DNA from: Streptomyces yatensis
GTDB lineage: Bacteria; Actinomycetota; Actinomycetes; Streptomycetales; Streptomycetaceae
Direction of reading: 5' to 3'
Length of the DNA stretch: 64,000 nt
NCBI RefSeq assembly: GCF_018069625.1
Contig: NZ_CP072941.1
Location: 2,790,001 to 2,854,000 of the forward strand
Both the position numbers and the translations under genes were made by a program. The stretch's first letter is position 1, and each line of letters begins with the position of its first letter. This document shows positions 54,429-63,516 of the stretch, piece by piece. A model generated the notes under the pieces. That model did not search any database and was not told the origin of the DNA. It was given only the letters and a program-made list of their open reading frames with translations.

Positions 54429-55119
54429 GAACGTAAGAGCGCACTGACCACTCTGGCAATACCGCCGCCGTTACTCAACGAAGACGATCACGTTTCCTGT
54501 TTTGTCGGGTCGCGGGGTGGTGGGCGGCGGGTGGTGGGTGGGGCCCCTCGGGGCAGGGGCCGGTGGGACGGTGCGGGATTCGTCTCGCGCCTTCGGCGCA
54601 ATTGAGCAGCGGCGGCGGAAGTGGGGGCCGCGGGCCGCGTCGCCGACCGCCGGGCCGGAGGGAGCGAGCGCCGGTGACGGCACCTGCGCCCGGGAGCTGA
54701 GGCAGATGCCGGACTGCCGGGGCGGGGACCTCCGGGGAATCAGCCGCAGGCCGCCGCTCCCGTGGTCCGAGGCTGTGACCCATCCGGGCTAACGGCCCCT
54801 CCGGGTACCCCCCGAAAAAACGCTTGATCTGAAGCAACTAATTTGTCAAACAATTTCAAGAGGGGTACCCCCAACCCCCGCCCGGCTGCCCGGCACCGAC
54901 CCCCGCCCTCCCCGACCAGCGGAGCCGCCACCGGCGCCCACACCCACCGGCCCGGCACCCGGCAGCGGGGCCGCGCCCCCACCACCGCCGCCGCTGCTCA
55001 AATGCGCCGAAGGCGCGAAACGGCGCCGCACCCAACCACGCCGACCAGCCCGAACGAGCCACCACCCGAGACCACGTCCACGCCCACACCCACACCCACG
55101 CCCAGGCTCAGGCTCAGGC
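54429..55119. other. 691-bp intergenic region with inverted repeats and an AT-rich island
   Basis: No gene can be supported here. Two 33-bp inverted copies (54586-54618 and 54985-55017, one mismatch) flank about 366 bp. Near their midpoint lie two 9-bp palindromic arms, GGGTACCCC (54803-54811) and GGGGTACCC (54862-54870). These enclose about 50 bp of unusually AT-rich sequence, including TTTGTCAAACAATTT. The island could be an operator-promoter or a remnant of a mobile element. Confidence 0.65.
54586..55017. repeat. Pair of 33-bp inverted repeats flanking an AT-rich core
   Basis: 54586-54618 (CGCGCCTTCGGCGCAATTGA and onward) equals the reverse complement of 54985-55017 with one mismatch. Weaker similarity extends outward and inward to about 55 bp per arm. 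Each arm starts with the small hairpin GCGCCTTCGGCGC. Confidence 0.8.
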
Positions 55120-56955
55120 TCAGGCCAGACCGGGTACGCCCGGCAGCCCCGCAGCGCGCAACGCATGGGCGAGATCGTGGTGACTGCTGGAGGACACACC
55201 GGCGGCGGCGTCGAGCAGCAGGGGCACCAACGTGGCGGGGTCCTCCGCCGCCGCCCGTGCCGCCTCCTCCGGCGTACGGGCCCGTACCAGCGCCTCCAGC
55301 AGAAACGCCGCCCTGCTGGGGGCGCCCGCCGCGAGGAGTGCCTGGGCGGTGTGGGCCACCTCGGGGGCGGGGCGCGAGACGCTCTGCCGTAACAGCCGCT
55401 CGCCATCGGCCTCACGGTCGGCCGCGACCAGCGCCTCGGTGGCTGCGGCGAGCCGTGGGGGCGGCAGACACGCCATCTCCCACAGCAGCGTGGACACATC
55501 GGCCCCGAGTCCGGCGCGCTCCAGCTCCTCCGCGAGGACGGGCAGCCGTGGGGCGGGCCAGGCGGCGGCCTCGTAGAGCACGACATGGGCCTCGCCGGAG
55601 CGGCCCGCCGCCCGGAGTCGGGCGAGCCGCGCGACGGCCTCCTGGGCGGCACGTCGCGCGGCGGCGCGCTCCGCCGCCTCGCGGGCGAGCCGCCGCCCAT
55701 CGTCCGCCGCCTTGTCCCGCTTACGGCGCTTGCCGCCGCCGTCGCCGTCGTCGTACGCCCCGGCGAACCGAGCACCACGCGGAGTCGCGGGGACCGCCGT
55801 TCCGCTCTCCGCCGAAGGCGGGGCAGGTGGAACCGGCGTCGGCGCCGCCGTACCCCCGCCTCCGGCCCCGGCAAACCTGGCCCCGCGCGGCCGAGGTCGC
55901 ACGGGCGCAGGAGCGGGAGCAGACACAGCAGGCGCGAGCTCCCCGCCCGGCGCGGGGGGCCCGAAAGACTCATCCGCGCGCGAACCCACACCGGGCGCGG
56001 AGGCACCCGCAGGAGTGCCCGGTGATGTGAGCCCTACCGCCGGGGTCGCCACCGCAGCCTCCGCAGCGGTGCGGTACCCGGCCTCCGAAGCCGTCGAGCG
56101 CGGCGTCACTTCACTCTCCTCGACCCCGGCAAACCGCGGCCCGGGCGGCGCGGGGCCAGGGGCAGGCGCGAACGCTGTCGACGCGGGCCCCGAGCCCTGC
56201 GCGGCGGGCTCGACAGACGCGTCCCTGTCCGGCCCCGCAGCGGACGCGAAAGCACCCACGGAGGTGCCCGGCGGCCTGGCACCCGGCGGCGGGGGCAACG
56301 GCCGGGGCGCCAGGCCGGACGCGGTCGGTGTGGGCCCCGTCTGGGCCGACGGCCGGGGCGCCGGGGCGGGCGCGGTTGGCGTGGGCCCCGCCGTCGGGGG
56401 CACGGCGGCGGCAGGGGTCCCTGGCTCCGGGGTCGGTGGCCGGGAGGGGCTGGGTGTCAGGGCGGCGAGGCGGGCATGGAGTTCTTCGGTGCGGGCCGTC
56501 GCGCGACGCCAGTCGTCGTGGGCCCAGGCCAGCTCCGCGCCGAGGCGTTCGCGATCGGCCGCGCCCTCGGCGGCGGATATCGCCGCCTGGAGGTCGCGCT
56601 CGCGATGGGCGGCGTTCCGCTGTTCGCGGAGCATGCCGTCCAGGCGGGCCTGGAGCGCATCGCGGCTGCCGGGTCCCGCGTCGTGGGCCGCGACCGAGGC
56701 ACGGTAGAGGGTCGCGGCGCGGGCTGCCGCCTCCTGGGCGGCATCGGCGCCGCGCTGGGTGGAGAGATCCTGCAGCAGGGACTGGACGACATCCCACGGC
56801 GGCACCTCGAGGCCGTCCAGACAGGCCCGCAGTCCCTCGGGGTCGCGCAGGGCGAAGACGCCGTACCAGCCCGTCCCCGCGTCCAGCCACCTCGTCAGCG
56901 CCCGCAGATATCTCGCGAACTCCTCGACCTCGGCCGGGAGTTGCCCGCTCGCCAT
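55120..56955 (-). CDS. Coiled-coil and Pro/Ala-rich hypothetical protein with RFAG repeats
   Basis: A 611-residue protein of unknown function. Residues 1-175 are helical with coiled-coil character (LREQRNAAHRERDLQAAISA, TEELHARLAAL). About 180-420 are Pro/Ala/Gly-rich and carry three copies of GxRFAG(V/A) (GPRFAGVEE, GARFAGAGG, GARFAGAYD). A basic patch GKRRKRDK follows, and about 430-611 are helical repeats (REAAERAAARRAAQEAVARL, DVSTLLWEMACLPPPRL). No signal peptide or transmembrane helix is seen. The ATG at 56953-56955 is chosen because upstream residues are low-complexity Gly/Arg. It is divergent from the marR gene. Confidence 0.75.
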   Translation of the reverse strand: MASGQLPAEVEEFARYLRALTRWLDAGTGWYGVFALRDPEGLRACLDGLEVPPWDVVQSLLQDLSTQRGADAAQEAAARAATLYRASVAAHDAGPGSRDALQARLDGMLREQRNAAHRERDLQAAISAAEGAADRERLGAELAWAHDDWRRATARTEELHARLAALTPSPSRPPTPEPGTPAAAVPPTAGPTPTAPAPAPRPSAQTGPTPTASGLAPRPLPPPPGARPPGTSVGAFASAAGPDRDASVEPAAQGSGPASTAFAPAPGPAPPGPRFAGVEESEVTPRSTASEAGYRTAAEAAVATPAVGLTSPGTPAGASAPGVGSRADESFGPPAPGGELAPAVSAPAPAPVRPRPRGARFAGAGGGGTAAPTPVPPAPPSAESGTAVPATPRGARFAGAYDDGDGGGKRRKRDKAADDGRRLAREAAERAAARRAAQEAVARLARLRAAGRSGEAHVVLYEAAAWPAPRLPVLAEELERAGLGADVSTLLWEMACLPPPRLAAATEALVAADREADGERLLRQSVSRPAPEVAHTAQALLAAGAPSRAAFLLEALVRARTPEEAARAAAEDPATLVPLLLDAAAGVSSSSHHDLAHALRAAGLPGVPGLA

Positions 56956-57097
56956 GGCCTCCCCTCCCCTCCCCCTCGGGCCCCCTCGACCCCCTCGGAC
57001 GATGCACGACCCAAGGCCACGCATTCGACACCCTGCGTGTTACGGAATCGGGTACGGCTGCGCTACAAGCGCTTTTCCTGCTCCGCACACAACAGGC

Positions 57098-57111
57098 AAA
57101 CTTGCAAGTTT
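57098..57111. promoter_or_regulatory. Perfect palindrome, likely MarR operator
   Basis: AAACTTGCAAGTTT is a perfect 14-bp palindrome 26 bp upstream of the marR ATG, in the divergent gap. Its location and symmetry fit autoregulation by the MarR protein. Confidence 0.6.
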
Positions 57112-57137
57112 ATCTGTCCAACTCCTAGGGTGAGGGC

Positions 57138-57671
57138 ATGGCCACGTCTGATCACCCGCCCACCGAGCCCGCCCTCGGGCCAGAAACCGGGCCCCGGCCA
57201 GAAACCGGGCCTCGGCCAGAAACCGGGTCCCGCCCGGATCCCGGCCCGCGGGCCGAGGAGCGCATCGCCGTCGACCTCGCCGCGGTCGTCAGCCAGCTGA
57301 TGCGCCGTATGCGGGCGGCCTCCTCGCAGGGGGCGCTCACCCCCTCCCAGCGCGCGGTCATCAGCCGGCTCTACACCGAGGGGCCGACCACCACCGCCGC
57401 GCTGGCCCGCGCCGAGCTGGTGCGGCCGCAGTCGATGCGCATGATCCTGGCCGCGCTGGAGGAACAGACGCTGGTGGAGCGGGCCCCGCATCCCACCGAC
57501 GGACGGCAGGTGGTCTTCTCGATCACCGAGCGGGGGCATGAGGCGATCACATCCGTACGGCAGGCCAAGCAGAGCTGGCTGCTCGACGCGATCGACACCC
57601 GCCTGGACGCCGATGAGCGCAGCACCCTCGCCGAGGCCACCGAACTGCTCAAGCGGCTGGTCCAGGAATGA
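57138..57671 (+). CDS. MarR-family transcriptional regulator
   Basis: A 177-residue winged-helix regulator. Residues about 10-38 are a Pro-rich extension with 6-residue repeats (GPRPET twice, then GSRPDP). The MarR core follows: LTPSQRAVISRLYTEGPTTTAALARAELVRPQSMRMILAALEEQTLVERAPHPTDGRQVVFSITERG, written here in parts as the recognition helix RPQSMRMILAALEEQ and the wing PTDGRQVVFSIT. Its stop overlaps the MFS start (ATGA), so it controls the exporter operon, probably by binding the palindrome at 57098-57111. Confidence 0.9.
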   Translation: MATSDHPPTEPALGPETGPRPETGPRPETGSRPDPGPRAEERIAVDLAAVVSQLMRRMRAASSQGALTPSQRAVISRLYTEGPTTTAALARAELVRPQSMRMILAALEEQTLVERAPHPTDGRQVVFSITERGHEAITSVRQAKQSWLLDAIDTRLDADERSTLAEATELLKRLVQE

Positions 57672-59149
57672 CCGACACCGCGGGCAAGCCCGCCATACCG
57701 CCGGGGGCCGGGACGGCGGACGCGAGCCCCGTCCCGGGCGCACCAGCCGGCCCCGGCGACACCGCCGACCCCTTCGGCCCCCGGCTGATGGCCCCGCTGC
57801 TCATCGGCTCGGTCCTCAACCCCGTCAACTCCACGATGATCGCCACCGGGCTGGTGGCCATCGGCCATGACTTCGGTGTCGGCGCCGCCCAGACCGCCTG
57901 GCTGGTCGCCTCCCTCTACCTCGCCAGCGCCGTGGGGCAGCCCGCGATGGGGCGGCTCGCCGATCTGCTCGGACCGCGCCGGATCTTCCTCTGGGGGCTG
58001 CTCGTGGTATGCGCCGCGGGGCTGGTGGGCGCGCTGGCGCCCGCGTTCGGCTGGCTGATCGCCTCGCGGGTGCTGCTCGGCATCGGTACGTCCGCGGCGT
58101 ACCCCGCGGCGATGGCGCTGCTGCGGGCCCAATCCGTCGCCACCGGGCGCGAGACACCGCGCCCGGTGCTCGGCCGGCTCTCGCTCGCCGCGCTCGGCAG
58201 CGCGGCGGTCGGACCGGTGCTGGGCGGGGTGCTCACCGCGACGGCCGGATGGCGGGCGATCTTCGCGGTCAATGTGCCACTCGCCCTCCTCGGCATCGCC
58301 CTCGCGCTGCTCTGGCTCCCCAGGACCCGGATGGCGAGCGCGGACGGCACAGAGAGCACGGACGCCGGGGCACGGACGGCGGGCGCGGCCTTCGATCCGC
58401 TGGGGATCGCGCTGTTCACCGGCACCCTCACCACCCTCATGATCTTCCTGATGGACCTGGAGCGGCCCCATTGGGCGCTGCTGCCCGTCGTCCTGGTCCT
58501 CGCGGCGGCCCTGACCTGGTGGCAGCTGCGCCGGCCCCGCCCCTTCATCGATCTGCGGATGATCGGCCGCAACCGCTCCCTCGCCCTCACCTACCTCCGC
58601 CACGGCACCGCGTACCTGGTCATCTACATGGTCATGTACGGCTACGCGCAGTGGCTGGAGGAGGGACACGGCTACTCCGCCTCCCGCGCCGGTCTGATCA
58701 TGCTGCCCATGTCGGGCGCGGCCGCCGTGTGCTCACTGCTCGGCGCCCGTACGAAGGGCATCTACGCACCGCTCGTCCTCGCGGCCGTCCTGCTCGCCGC
58801 GGGGAGCGGGGTGCTGCTGCTGGCCGACGAGTCCACCCCGCTGCTCGCGCTGCTGCTGGCCGCGGTCCTCTTCGGGCTGCCGCAGGGCCTGTCCTCGACG
58901 GGTAACCAGGCGGCCGTCTACACCCAGGCCCCGCGCGAGAGCGTCGGCGCGGCGGCCGGGCTGCAGCGCACCTCGCAGTACCTCGGCGCGATCACCGCCG
59001 CCGGGCTGATCGGGCTCTTCTACGGACAGCGGGCGACCGCCGCCGGGCTGCACGGCATCGCCATGGTGGCGGGTGCGCTCAGCCTCGCGGTGCTGCTGCT
59101 GACCGCCACCGACCGGGCCCTGCGCGCCCGCGGCCGTACCCGCACCTGA
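57668..59149 (+). CDS. MFS transporter of the multidrug (DHA2-like) type
   Basis: A 493-residue exporter with about 14 hydrophobic helices. Helix 1 has NPVNSTMIATGLVAIGHDFG, the helix 2-3 loop GRLADLLGPRRIF, and helix 5 GPVLGGVLTATAGWRAIF. The N-terminus is a Pro/Gly/Ala-rich cytosolic stretch. It is coupled to the MarR gene, a common arrangement for inducible efflux of phenolic or toxic compounds, and precedes a cysteine-hydrolase-like gene by 102 bp. Confidence 0.88.
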   Translation: MTDTAGKPAIPPGAGTADASPVPGAPAGPGDTADPFGPRLMAPLLIGSVLNPVNSTMIATGLVAIGHDFGVGAAQTAWLVASLYLASAVGQPAMGRLADLLGPRRIFLWGLLVVCAAGLVGALAPAFGWLIASRVLLGIGTSAAYPAAMALLRAQSVATGRETPRPVLGRLSLAALGSAAVGPVLGGVLTATAGWRAIFAVNVPLALLGIALALLWLPRTRMASADGTESTDAGARTAGAAFDPLGIALFTGTLTTLMIFLMDLERPHWALLPVVLVLAAALTWWQLRRPRPFIDLRMIGRNRSLALTYLRHGTAYLVIYMVMYGYAQWLEEGHGYSASRAGLIMLPMSGAAAVCSLLGARTKGIYAPLVLAAVLLAAGSGVLLLADESTPLLALLLAAVLFGLPQGLSSTGNQAAVYTQAPRESVGAAAGLQRTSQYLGAITAAGLIGLFYGQRATAAGLHGIAMVAGALSLAVLLLTATDRALRARGRTRT

Positions 59150-59157
59150 CCACCCCC

Positions 59158-59241
59158 CTTTCCCCATACGACCAGACCCACTTTCCCCATACGACCAGAC
59201 CCACAAGGCCCACCGGCCCACCGGCCCACCGGCCCACCCCC
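59158..59241. repeat. 23-bp direct duplication and 9-bp tandem repeats
   Basis: A 23-bp unit beginning CTTTCCCCATACGACC is present twice in tandem (59158-59180 and 59181-59203), followed by four GGCCCACC(G) units. They fill the gap between the exporter and the hydrolase-like gene. Confidence 0.85.
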
Positions 59242-59251
59242 AGGAGGCACC

Positions 59252-59809
59252 ATGTCCGCCACCACGCTCGACCTGAACACCGCCCTGGTCCTCGTCGACC
59301 TCCAGAAGGGCATCGCCGGACTGCCCACCGTCCACCCCACCGCCGAGGTCATCGAGCGCGGGGCCCGGCTGGCCGCCGCGTTCCGCAAGCGCGGACTGCC
59401 GGTCGTCCTCGTCCGGGTCGTGGCCGGGGCGCCGGGCCGCACCGAGGCGCAGGGGGGTGGCGGGGGCGGGCAGTTCCCGGCCGACTTCGCCGACCTCGTG
59501 CCGGAACTCGGCCGCGAGGACGGCGACATCGTGGTCACCAAGCACACCTGGGGCGCCTTCCACGGCACCGACCTCGACCTCCAGCTGCGCCGCCGCGGGG
59601 TGACCCAGGTGGTGCTCGGCGGCATCGCCACCAGCATCGGTGTGGAGTCCACGGCCCGGGGCGCCTACGCGCACGGGTACCACGTGACCCTGGCGACGGA
59701 CGCCATGACCGACATGGACGCCGAGGCGCACCGCAACAGCGTCGAGAAGATCTTCCCCCGGCTCGGGGAGACCGACTCCACCGACGCGATCATCGGCCTG
59801 CTCGGCTGA
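59252..59809 (+). CDS. Isochorismatase-superfamily protein lacking the catalytic Cys
   Basis: A 185-residue alpha/beta protein of the cysteine hydrolase/isochorismatase superfamily. D16 in LVDLQKG and K97 in VTKHTWGAFHGT match the triad, but the usual Cys in the GxxTxxCV segment is G130 (GIATSIGVESTAR). A Gly here occurs in true isochorismatases and in an uncharacterised group with the same TSIGVESTAR signature, so it may hydrolyse an enol ether or have lost amidase activity. AGGAGG precedes the ATG. It probably belongs with the MarR-MFS pair. Two 16-bp repeats follow its stop. Confidence 0.83.
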   Translation: MSATTLDLNTALVLVDLQKGIAGLPTVHPTAEVIERGARLAAAFRKRGLPVVLVRVVAGAPGRTEAQGGGGGGQFPADFADLVPELGREDGDIVVTKHTWGAFHGTDLDLQLRRRGVTQVVLGGIATSIGVESTARGAYAHGYHVTLATDAMTDMDAEAHRNSVEKIFPRLGETDSTDAIIGLLG

Positions 59810-59929
59810 GAAGCTGCTGCGCCGAGAAGCTGCTGCGCCGAGAAGCCGCGGAGCCAGAGCCTGGGCGGCGGGCTCTGGCATCGCACCAGAGCCCGCCGAC
59901 CCACCGCGCCACCGCGCCACCGCGCCGGA

Positions 59930-61819
59930 TCAGCGCTTCGGGCTGACCACCATCGCCGAGCCGCCGCCCCGCCGTTCCGTCTCGGCCGCCGCCAGCCACC
60001 GTCCGCCGGACAGCCGCTGCACACCGGTGGCCGCCCCGATCTCGGGGTTCTGCTTGAAGGAGTGGCCGAGCGCCTCCAGCTTGGCGCGCTCCGGGCCGTT
60101 CCACAGCCCCGGTTCCAGCTCCGTCTGGGCCGCGTTGCGCTGGCTGGCGCGCGGTGCGGCGATCGCGTCGACCAGCGGCATGCCCCGGTCGAGGTGGTTC
60201 AGCAGGGTCTGCAGCACGGTGGTGATGATGGTCGCCCCGCCCGGGGAGCCCAGCGCCAGCACCGGCTTGTGGCCGTCCAGCACGATCGTCGGCGACATGG
60301 ACGAGCGCGGCCGCTTCCCCGGGCCCGGCAGGTTCGGGTCGTGGACGGCGGGGTCGGCGGGCGCGAAGGAGAAGTCGGTCAGCTCGTTGTTGAGCAGGAA
60401 GCCGCGGCCGGGGACGGTCATCCCGCTGCCGCCGGTCTGCTCGATGGTGAGGGTGTAGGCCACGACATTGCCCCACTTGTCGGCGACCGTGAGGTGCGTG
60501 GTGTTCTCGCCCTCGTACGTGGTCGGGGCGGCGTGGCCGCGGGTGTCGCAGGAGCCGGGCGCGGACGGGTTGTTCGGGTCGCCGGGCGGCACGGGGCTCT
60601 TGAGCACCGCGTCGTCCTTGATCAGGCAGGCCCGGGAGTCGGCGAACCGCTGTGAGGTGAGCCCCTTGGTGGGGACGTCCTCGGCGGCGGGGTCGCCCAC
60701 CCAGCGTCCCCGGTCGGCGAAGGCGATCCGGCTGGCCTCGATATAGCGGTGCAGATACTCGAGGTCGCTGAGCTTGGAGAGGTCGGTCTTCTCCAGGATG
60801 TTGAGCGCCTCGGCGACGCTGGTCCCGCCGGAGGACGAGGGCGCCATGCCGTACACGTCCAGACCGCGGTAGGCGGTCCGGGTCGGGGCCTGCCGCTTCG
60901 TTCCATAGGCCCGCAGATCCTCGGCCGTCAGATCGCCCGCGCGCACGACGCGCTGCGCCTTCGGGTCGACGGGCGGCTTGCGCACGGTGTCGACGATGTC
61001 GCGGCCCAGCTCGCCCTTGTAGACGGCGCCGACGCCCTTCTTGGCCAGCAGCGCGTACGTACGGGCGAGGTCGGGGTTGCGGAAGGTCGAGCCGACCTTC
61101 GGGAGCTCGCCGCCGGGCAGGAAGAGCTTGGCGGTGGCCGGGAAGTCCTTGAAGCGGGCCTGGTTGTCGGCGGTCTGCTGCCGGAAGGTGCTGTCGACGG
61201 TGAATCCGTCGCGGGCCAGCCGCTCGGCAGGCCTGAGCACCTGCCCCAGCGAGCGGGTGCCCCAGTCCTTCAGGGCGTCGTTCCAGGTGGCGGGGGTGCC
61301 GGGGGTGCCGACGCTCAGCCCGCTGGTGACGGCGTCGGCGAACGGCAGCGGTTTGCCGTCCTTGCCGAGGAAGAGCTTCTGGTCCGCGCTGCGGGGCGCG
61401 GTCTCGCGGCCGTCGAGCGTGGAGACCTTGTGCCGCTTGGCGTCGTAGTAGACGAAGTAACCACCGCCGCCGACACCGGCCGAGTACGGCTCGGTGACCC
61501 CGAGCGCGGCGGCGGTCGCCACCGCCGCGTCCACCGCGTTGCCCCCGTGCCGCAGCACGTCGATCCCGGCCGCCGAGGCGTCGGCGTCCACGCTGGAGAC
61601 CGCGCCGCCGTAGCCGACGGCCACGGGCGTCTTGGCGGGAGCCGGTTTCGCGGTGCCGTCCTGTTCCTGCCCGGCGGCACCGGCCGGGACGACGCCCAGC
61701 ACGGCGACCATTCCGGCCGCGGCCGCCAGCGCGGGCAGTCGGCGCCGGACGGCCGCCGCGGCGGAGGCGCGCGTGGTGGACGTGGTTGACGATGCGGCTG
61801 GTCGTACGGCGTGCCCCAT
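59930..61819 (-). CDS. ggt: Gamma-glutamyltransferase (secreted)
   Basis: A 629-residue exported Ntn hydrolase that breaks the gamma-glutamyl bond of glutathione-like peptides. The signal region is about residues 25-50 (RRRLPALAAAAGMVAVLGVVPAGAAG). Autocleavage should occur before T440 in ENTTHLTVAD, leaving that Thr as the nucleophile of the small subunit. GGNAVDAAVATA and SSSGGTSVAEALN (large subunit) and GSPGGATIITTVLQ (small subunit) are family motifs. In Streptomyces, without glutathione, extracellular gamma-glutamyl peptides are the likely substrate. Confidence 0.92.
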   Translation of the reverse strand: MGHAVRPAASSTTSTTRASAAAAVRRRLPALAAAAGMVAVLGVVPAGAAGQEQDGTAKPAPAKTPVAVGYGGAVSSVDADASAAGIDVLRHGGNAVDAAVATAAALGVTEPYSAGVGGGGYFVYYDAKRHKVSTLDGRETAPRSADQKLFLGKDGKPLPFADAVTSGLSVGTPGTPATWNDALKDWGTRSLGQVLRPAERLARDGFTVDSTFRQQTADNQARFKDFPATAKLFLPGGELPKVGSTFRNPDLARTYALLAKKGVGAVYKGELGRDIVDTVRKPPVDPKAQRVVRAGDLTAEDLRAYGTKRQAPTRTAYRGLDVYGMAPSSSGGTSVAEALNILEKTDLSKLSDLEYLHRYIEASRIAFADRGRWVGDPAAEDVPTKGLTSQRFADSRACLIKDDAVLKSPVPPGDPNNPSAPGSCDTRGHAAPTTYEGENTTHLTVADKWGNVVAYTLTIEQTGGSGMTVPGRGFLLNNELTDFSFAPADPAVHDPNLPGPGKRPRSSMSPTIVLDGHKPVLALGSPGGATIITTVLQTLLNHLDRGMPLVDAIAAPRASQRNAAQTELEPGLWNGPERAKLEALGHSFKQNPEIGAATGVQRLSGGRWLAAAETERRGGGSAMVVSPKR

Positions 61820-61987
61820 CCGTGACCTCCAAGCGAAACGACAGGGAGCGGAGCCTACCCGCGAGCCTCATGCCCACGACAGGGGTAGATCGCCGATCCG
61901 TCCCGCCATCCGTACATGTGTCCGTTCCCGCGTTCGTTCACCCGTACGCTCGAACGCGTACCCGATCGGCCGCTACGATGCGCGGCC

Positions 61988-62743
61988 ATGACAGACACCC
62001 TGCAGGACCTGATCGCCTCCGCGGCGGCCCTGATCGTGGGCCTGGCCGCCGGCTGGGCCGTGCACTCGGCGTTCGGGCGCCGCAAGCGCGCCCGCGAGCA
62101 GCGCTTCTTCGGTCTGCCGGACGGTTCGGAGTGCGTGCTGGTCACCCATCGGGACAGCACCTCGGCCCACTGGAGCATCCCCCGCCATGACGCGCTCGCG
62201 CTGCTCGGTCTCGCGTCGATCGTGGAGAACTGCGGAGCGCATACCGAGGTCGCCCCGCATGACACGGGGCTGCAGGGCTTCGGCGCGCGCACCGAGTTCT
62301 GCGTCGGCGATCCGACCGCGCACCGCAGGCTCGCCGCCCATATGACCAATCTACTGCCGGGCGTCACCGCGCACCCGGGGGACGACTCCGGCACGGACCG
62401 GGGGATGTTCACCATCGCCGGTACGCACTACCGCCCGGAGCCGGGCACGGTCGAGTATGTGCTGCTGGCCCGGCTGACGGCGGGCGACGAGAGCCGGCCG
62501 GTCTTCCTGGCGGCAGGTCAGCGTCCGGTCACCCATCGCGCCGCCGTCCGCCACCTCGTCCGCAACCGCGCCAAGCTGGCCCGTAAGTACGGCGCCCAGG
62601 GCTCCTTCTGCCTGCTGCTGAAGGTGGTCAACTCCCAGGCGTACGGCCCGGATCTGGTGGAACTGGTCGCGGATGTGACCAAGCCGGCGACCACCTCGGC
62701 GGGCCCCCGCGCCGCCGCGAAGGCGGCCGCGAAGGACGACTGA
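61988..62743 (+). CDS. Membrane-anchored hypothetical protein
   Basis: A 251-residue protein of unknown function. Residues about 5-28 form one hydrophobic helix (LIASAAALIVGLAAGWAVHS) followed by RRKRAREQR, placing the rest in the cytoplasm. No catalytic motif is recognised; ECVLVTHRDSTSAHWSIPRHDALALL and a C-terminal AAAKAAAKDD tail are visible. TACGAT at 61974-61979, 8 nt before the ATG, suggests a leaderless transcript. It is divergent from ggt and convergent with the ABC permease gene. Confidence 0.78.
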   Translation: MTDTLQDLIASAAALIVGLAAGWAVHSAFGRRKRAREQRFFGLPDGSECVLVTHRDSTSAHWSIPRHDALALLGLASIVENCGAHTEVAPHDTGLQGFGARTEFCVGDPTAHRRLAAHMTNLLPGVTAHPGDDSGTDRGMFTIAGTHYRPEPGTVEYVLLARLTAGDESRPVFLAAGQRPVTHRAAVRHLVRNRAKLARKYGAQGSFCLLLKVVNSQAYGPDLVELVADVTKPATTSAGPRAAAKAAAKDD

Positions 62744-62763
62744 GCCGGCCCGGAGCCACCGGC

Positions 62764-63516
62764 TCAGCCGCGGACCCGGCCGAACAGGCGCGCCCCGCCC
62801 ATCAGGCACAGCGCCGCCAGGGCCAGGGTGACGGCCGCCCCGACGGCGACCGTGGTGTTGGCGTAGTGCCCCAGGAAGACCTGGCGCACCGCGTCGACCG
62901 TGTAGCGGAACGGCACCGCGCGCGAGGCGCCCTGCAGCCATCCGGGCGCCAGGGTCATCGGCAGCAGCAGGCCGGAGAGCAGCATCAGCGGCATGGCCGC
63001 CGTGTTGGCGATGGCGGCGAACTCCGGGGCTGTGCGGACGTTCATGGCCAGCCCGTAGGAGAGCGCGGACAGGGCCGCCGCGAGCACGGCCACGAACAGC
63101 AGGCCGAGCAGCACACCGGGGAGCGGGGCGCGCAGCCCGAAGGCCAGGCCGAGCAGCACCAGCAGCACCGACTGGGCCACCAGCTGGACGACATCGCGCA
63201 GGGTGCGGCCGAGCAGCAGCGCCAGCGGGCTGACCGGGGTGACCCGCATCCGGTCCAGAACGCCGAAGTTGCGGTCCATCAGCAGTCCGAGTCCGACGTA
63301 CGACCCGCCGAGCAGGGCGAGCTGGACGAGCACACCGGGGACCAGCGTCTGCCAGGACGATCCGCTGACGCCCATGTCGAGTCCGGTCAGCAGCGGGCCG
63401 AAGAGGGCGAGCAGGAGCAGTGGCTGCAGCATCCCGAAGAAGAGATTGGTCTTCGAGCGAAGCGTCGAGCGCAGACAGCGGCCGAAGACGATGCCGGTAT
63501 GGGCGAGAAGAGTCAT
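62764..63516 (-). CDS. ABC-2 type (DrrB-like) transporter permease
   Basis: A 250-residue membrane protein with six predicted helices, the permease half of a drug-type ABC exporter. VTPVSPLALLLGRTLRDVVQLVAQSVLL is the conserved DrrB region; GLAMNVRTAPEFAAIANTAAMPLMLLSGLLLPM follows, with the RAVPFRYTVDAVRQVFLG helix near the end. It lies 120 bp downstream of the ATPase gene. The substrate is unknown; antibiotic or lipid-like compounds are usual. Confidence 0.9.
   Translation of the reverse strand: MTLLAHTGIVFGRCLRSTLRSKTNLFFGMLQPLLLLALFGPLLTGLDMGVSGSSWQTLVPGVLVQLALLGGSYVGLGLLMDRNFGVLDRMRVTPVSPLALLLGRTLRDVVQLVAQSVLLVLLGLAFGLRAPLPGVLLGLLFVAVLAAALSALSYGLAMNVRTAPEFAAIANTAAMPLMLLSGLLLPMTLAPGWLQGASRAVPFRYTVDAVRQVFLGHYANTTVAVGAAVTLALAALCLMGGARLFGRVRG

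Noticed and set aside
54475..54837. Minus ORF from a TTG in the AT-rich island
   Set aside because: It contains rare codons and an Arg/Pro-rich tail with no family similarity; not enough to call a gene.
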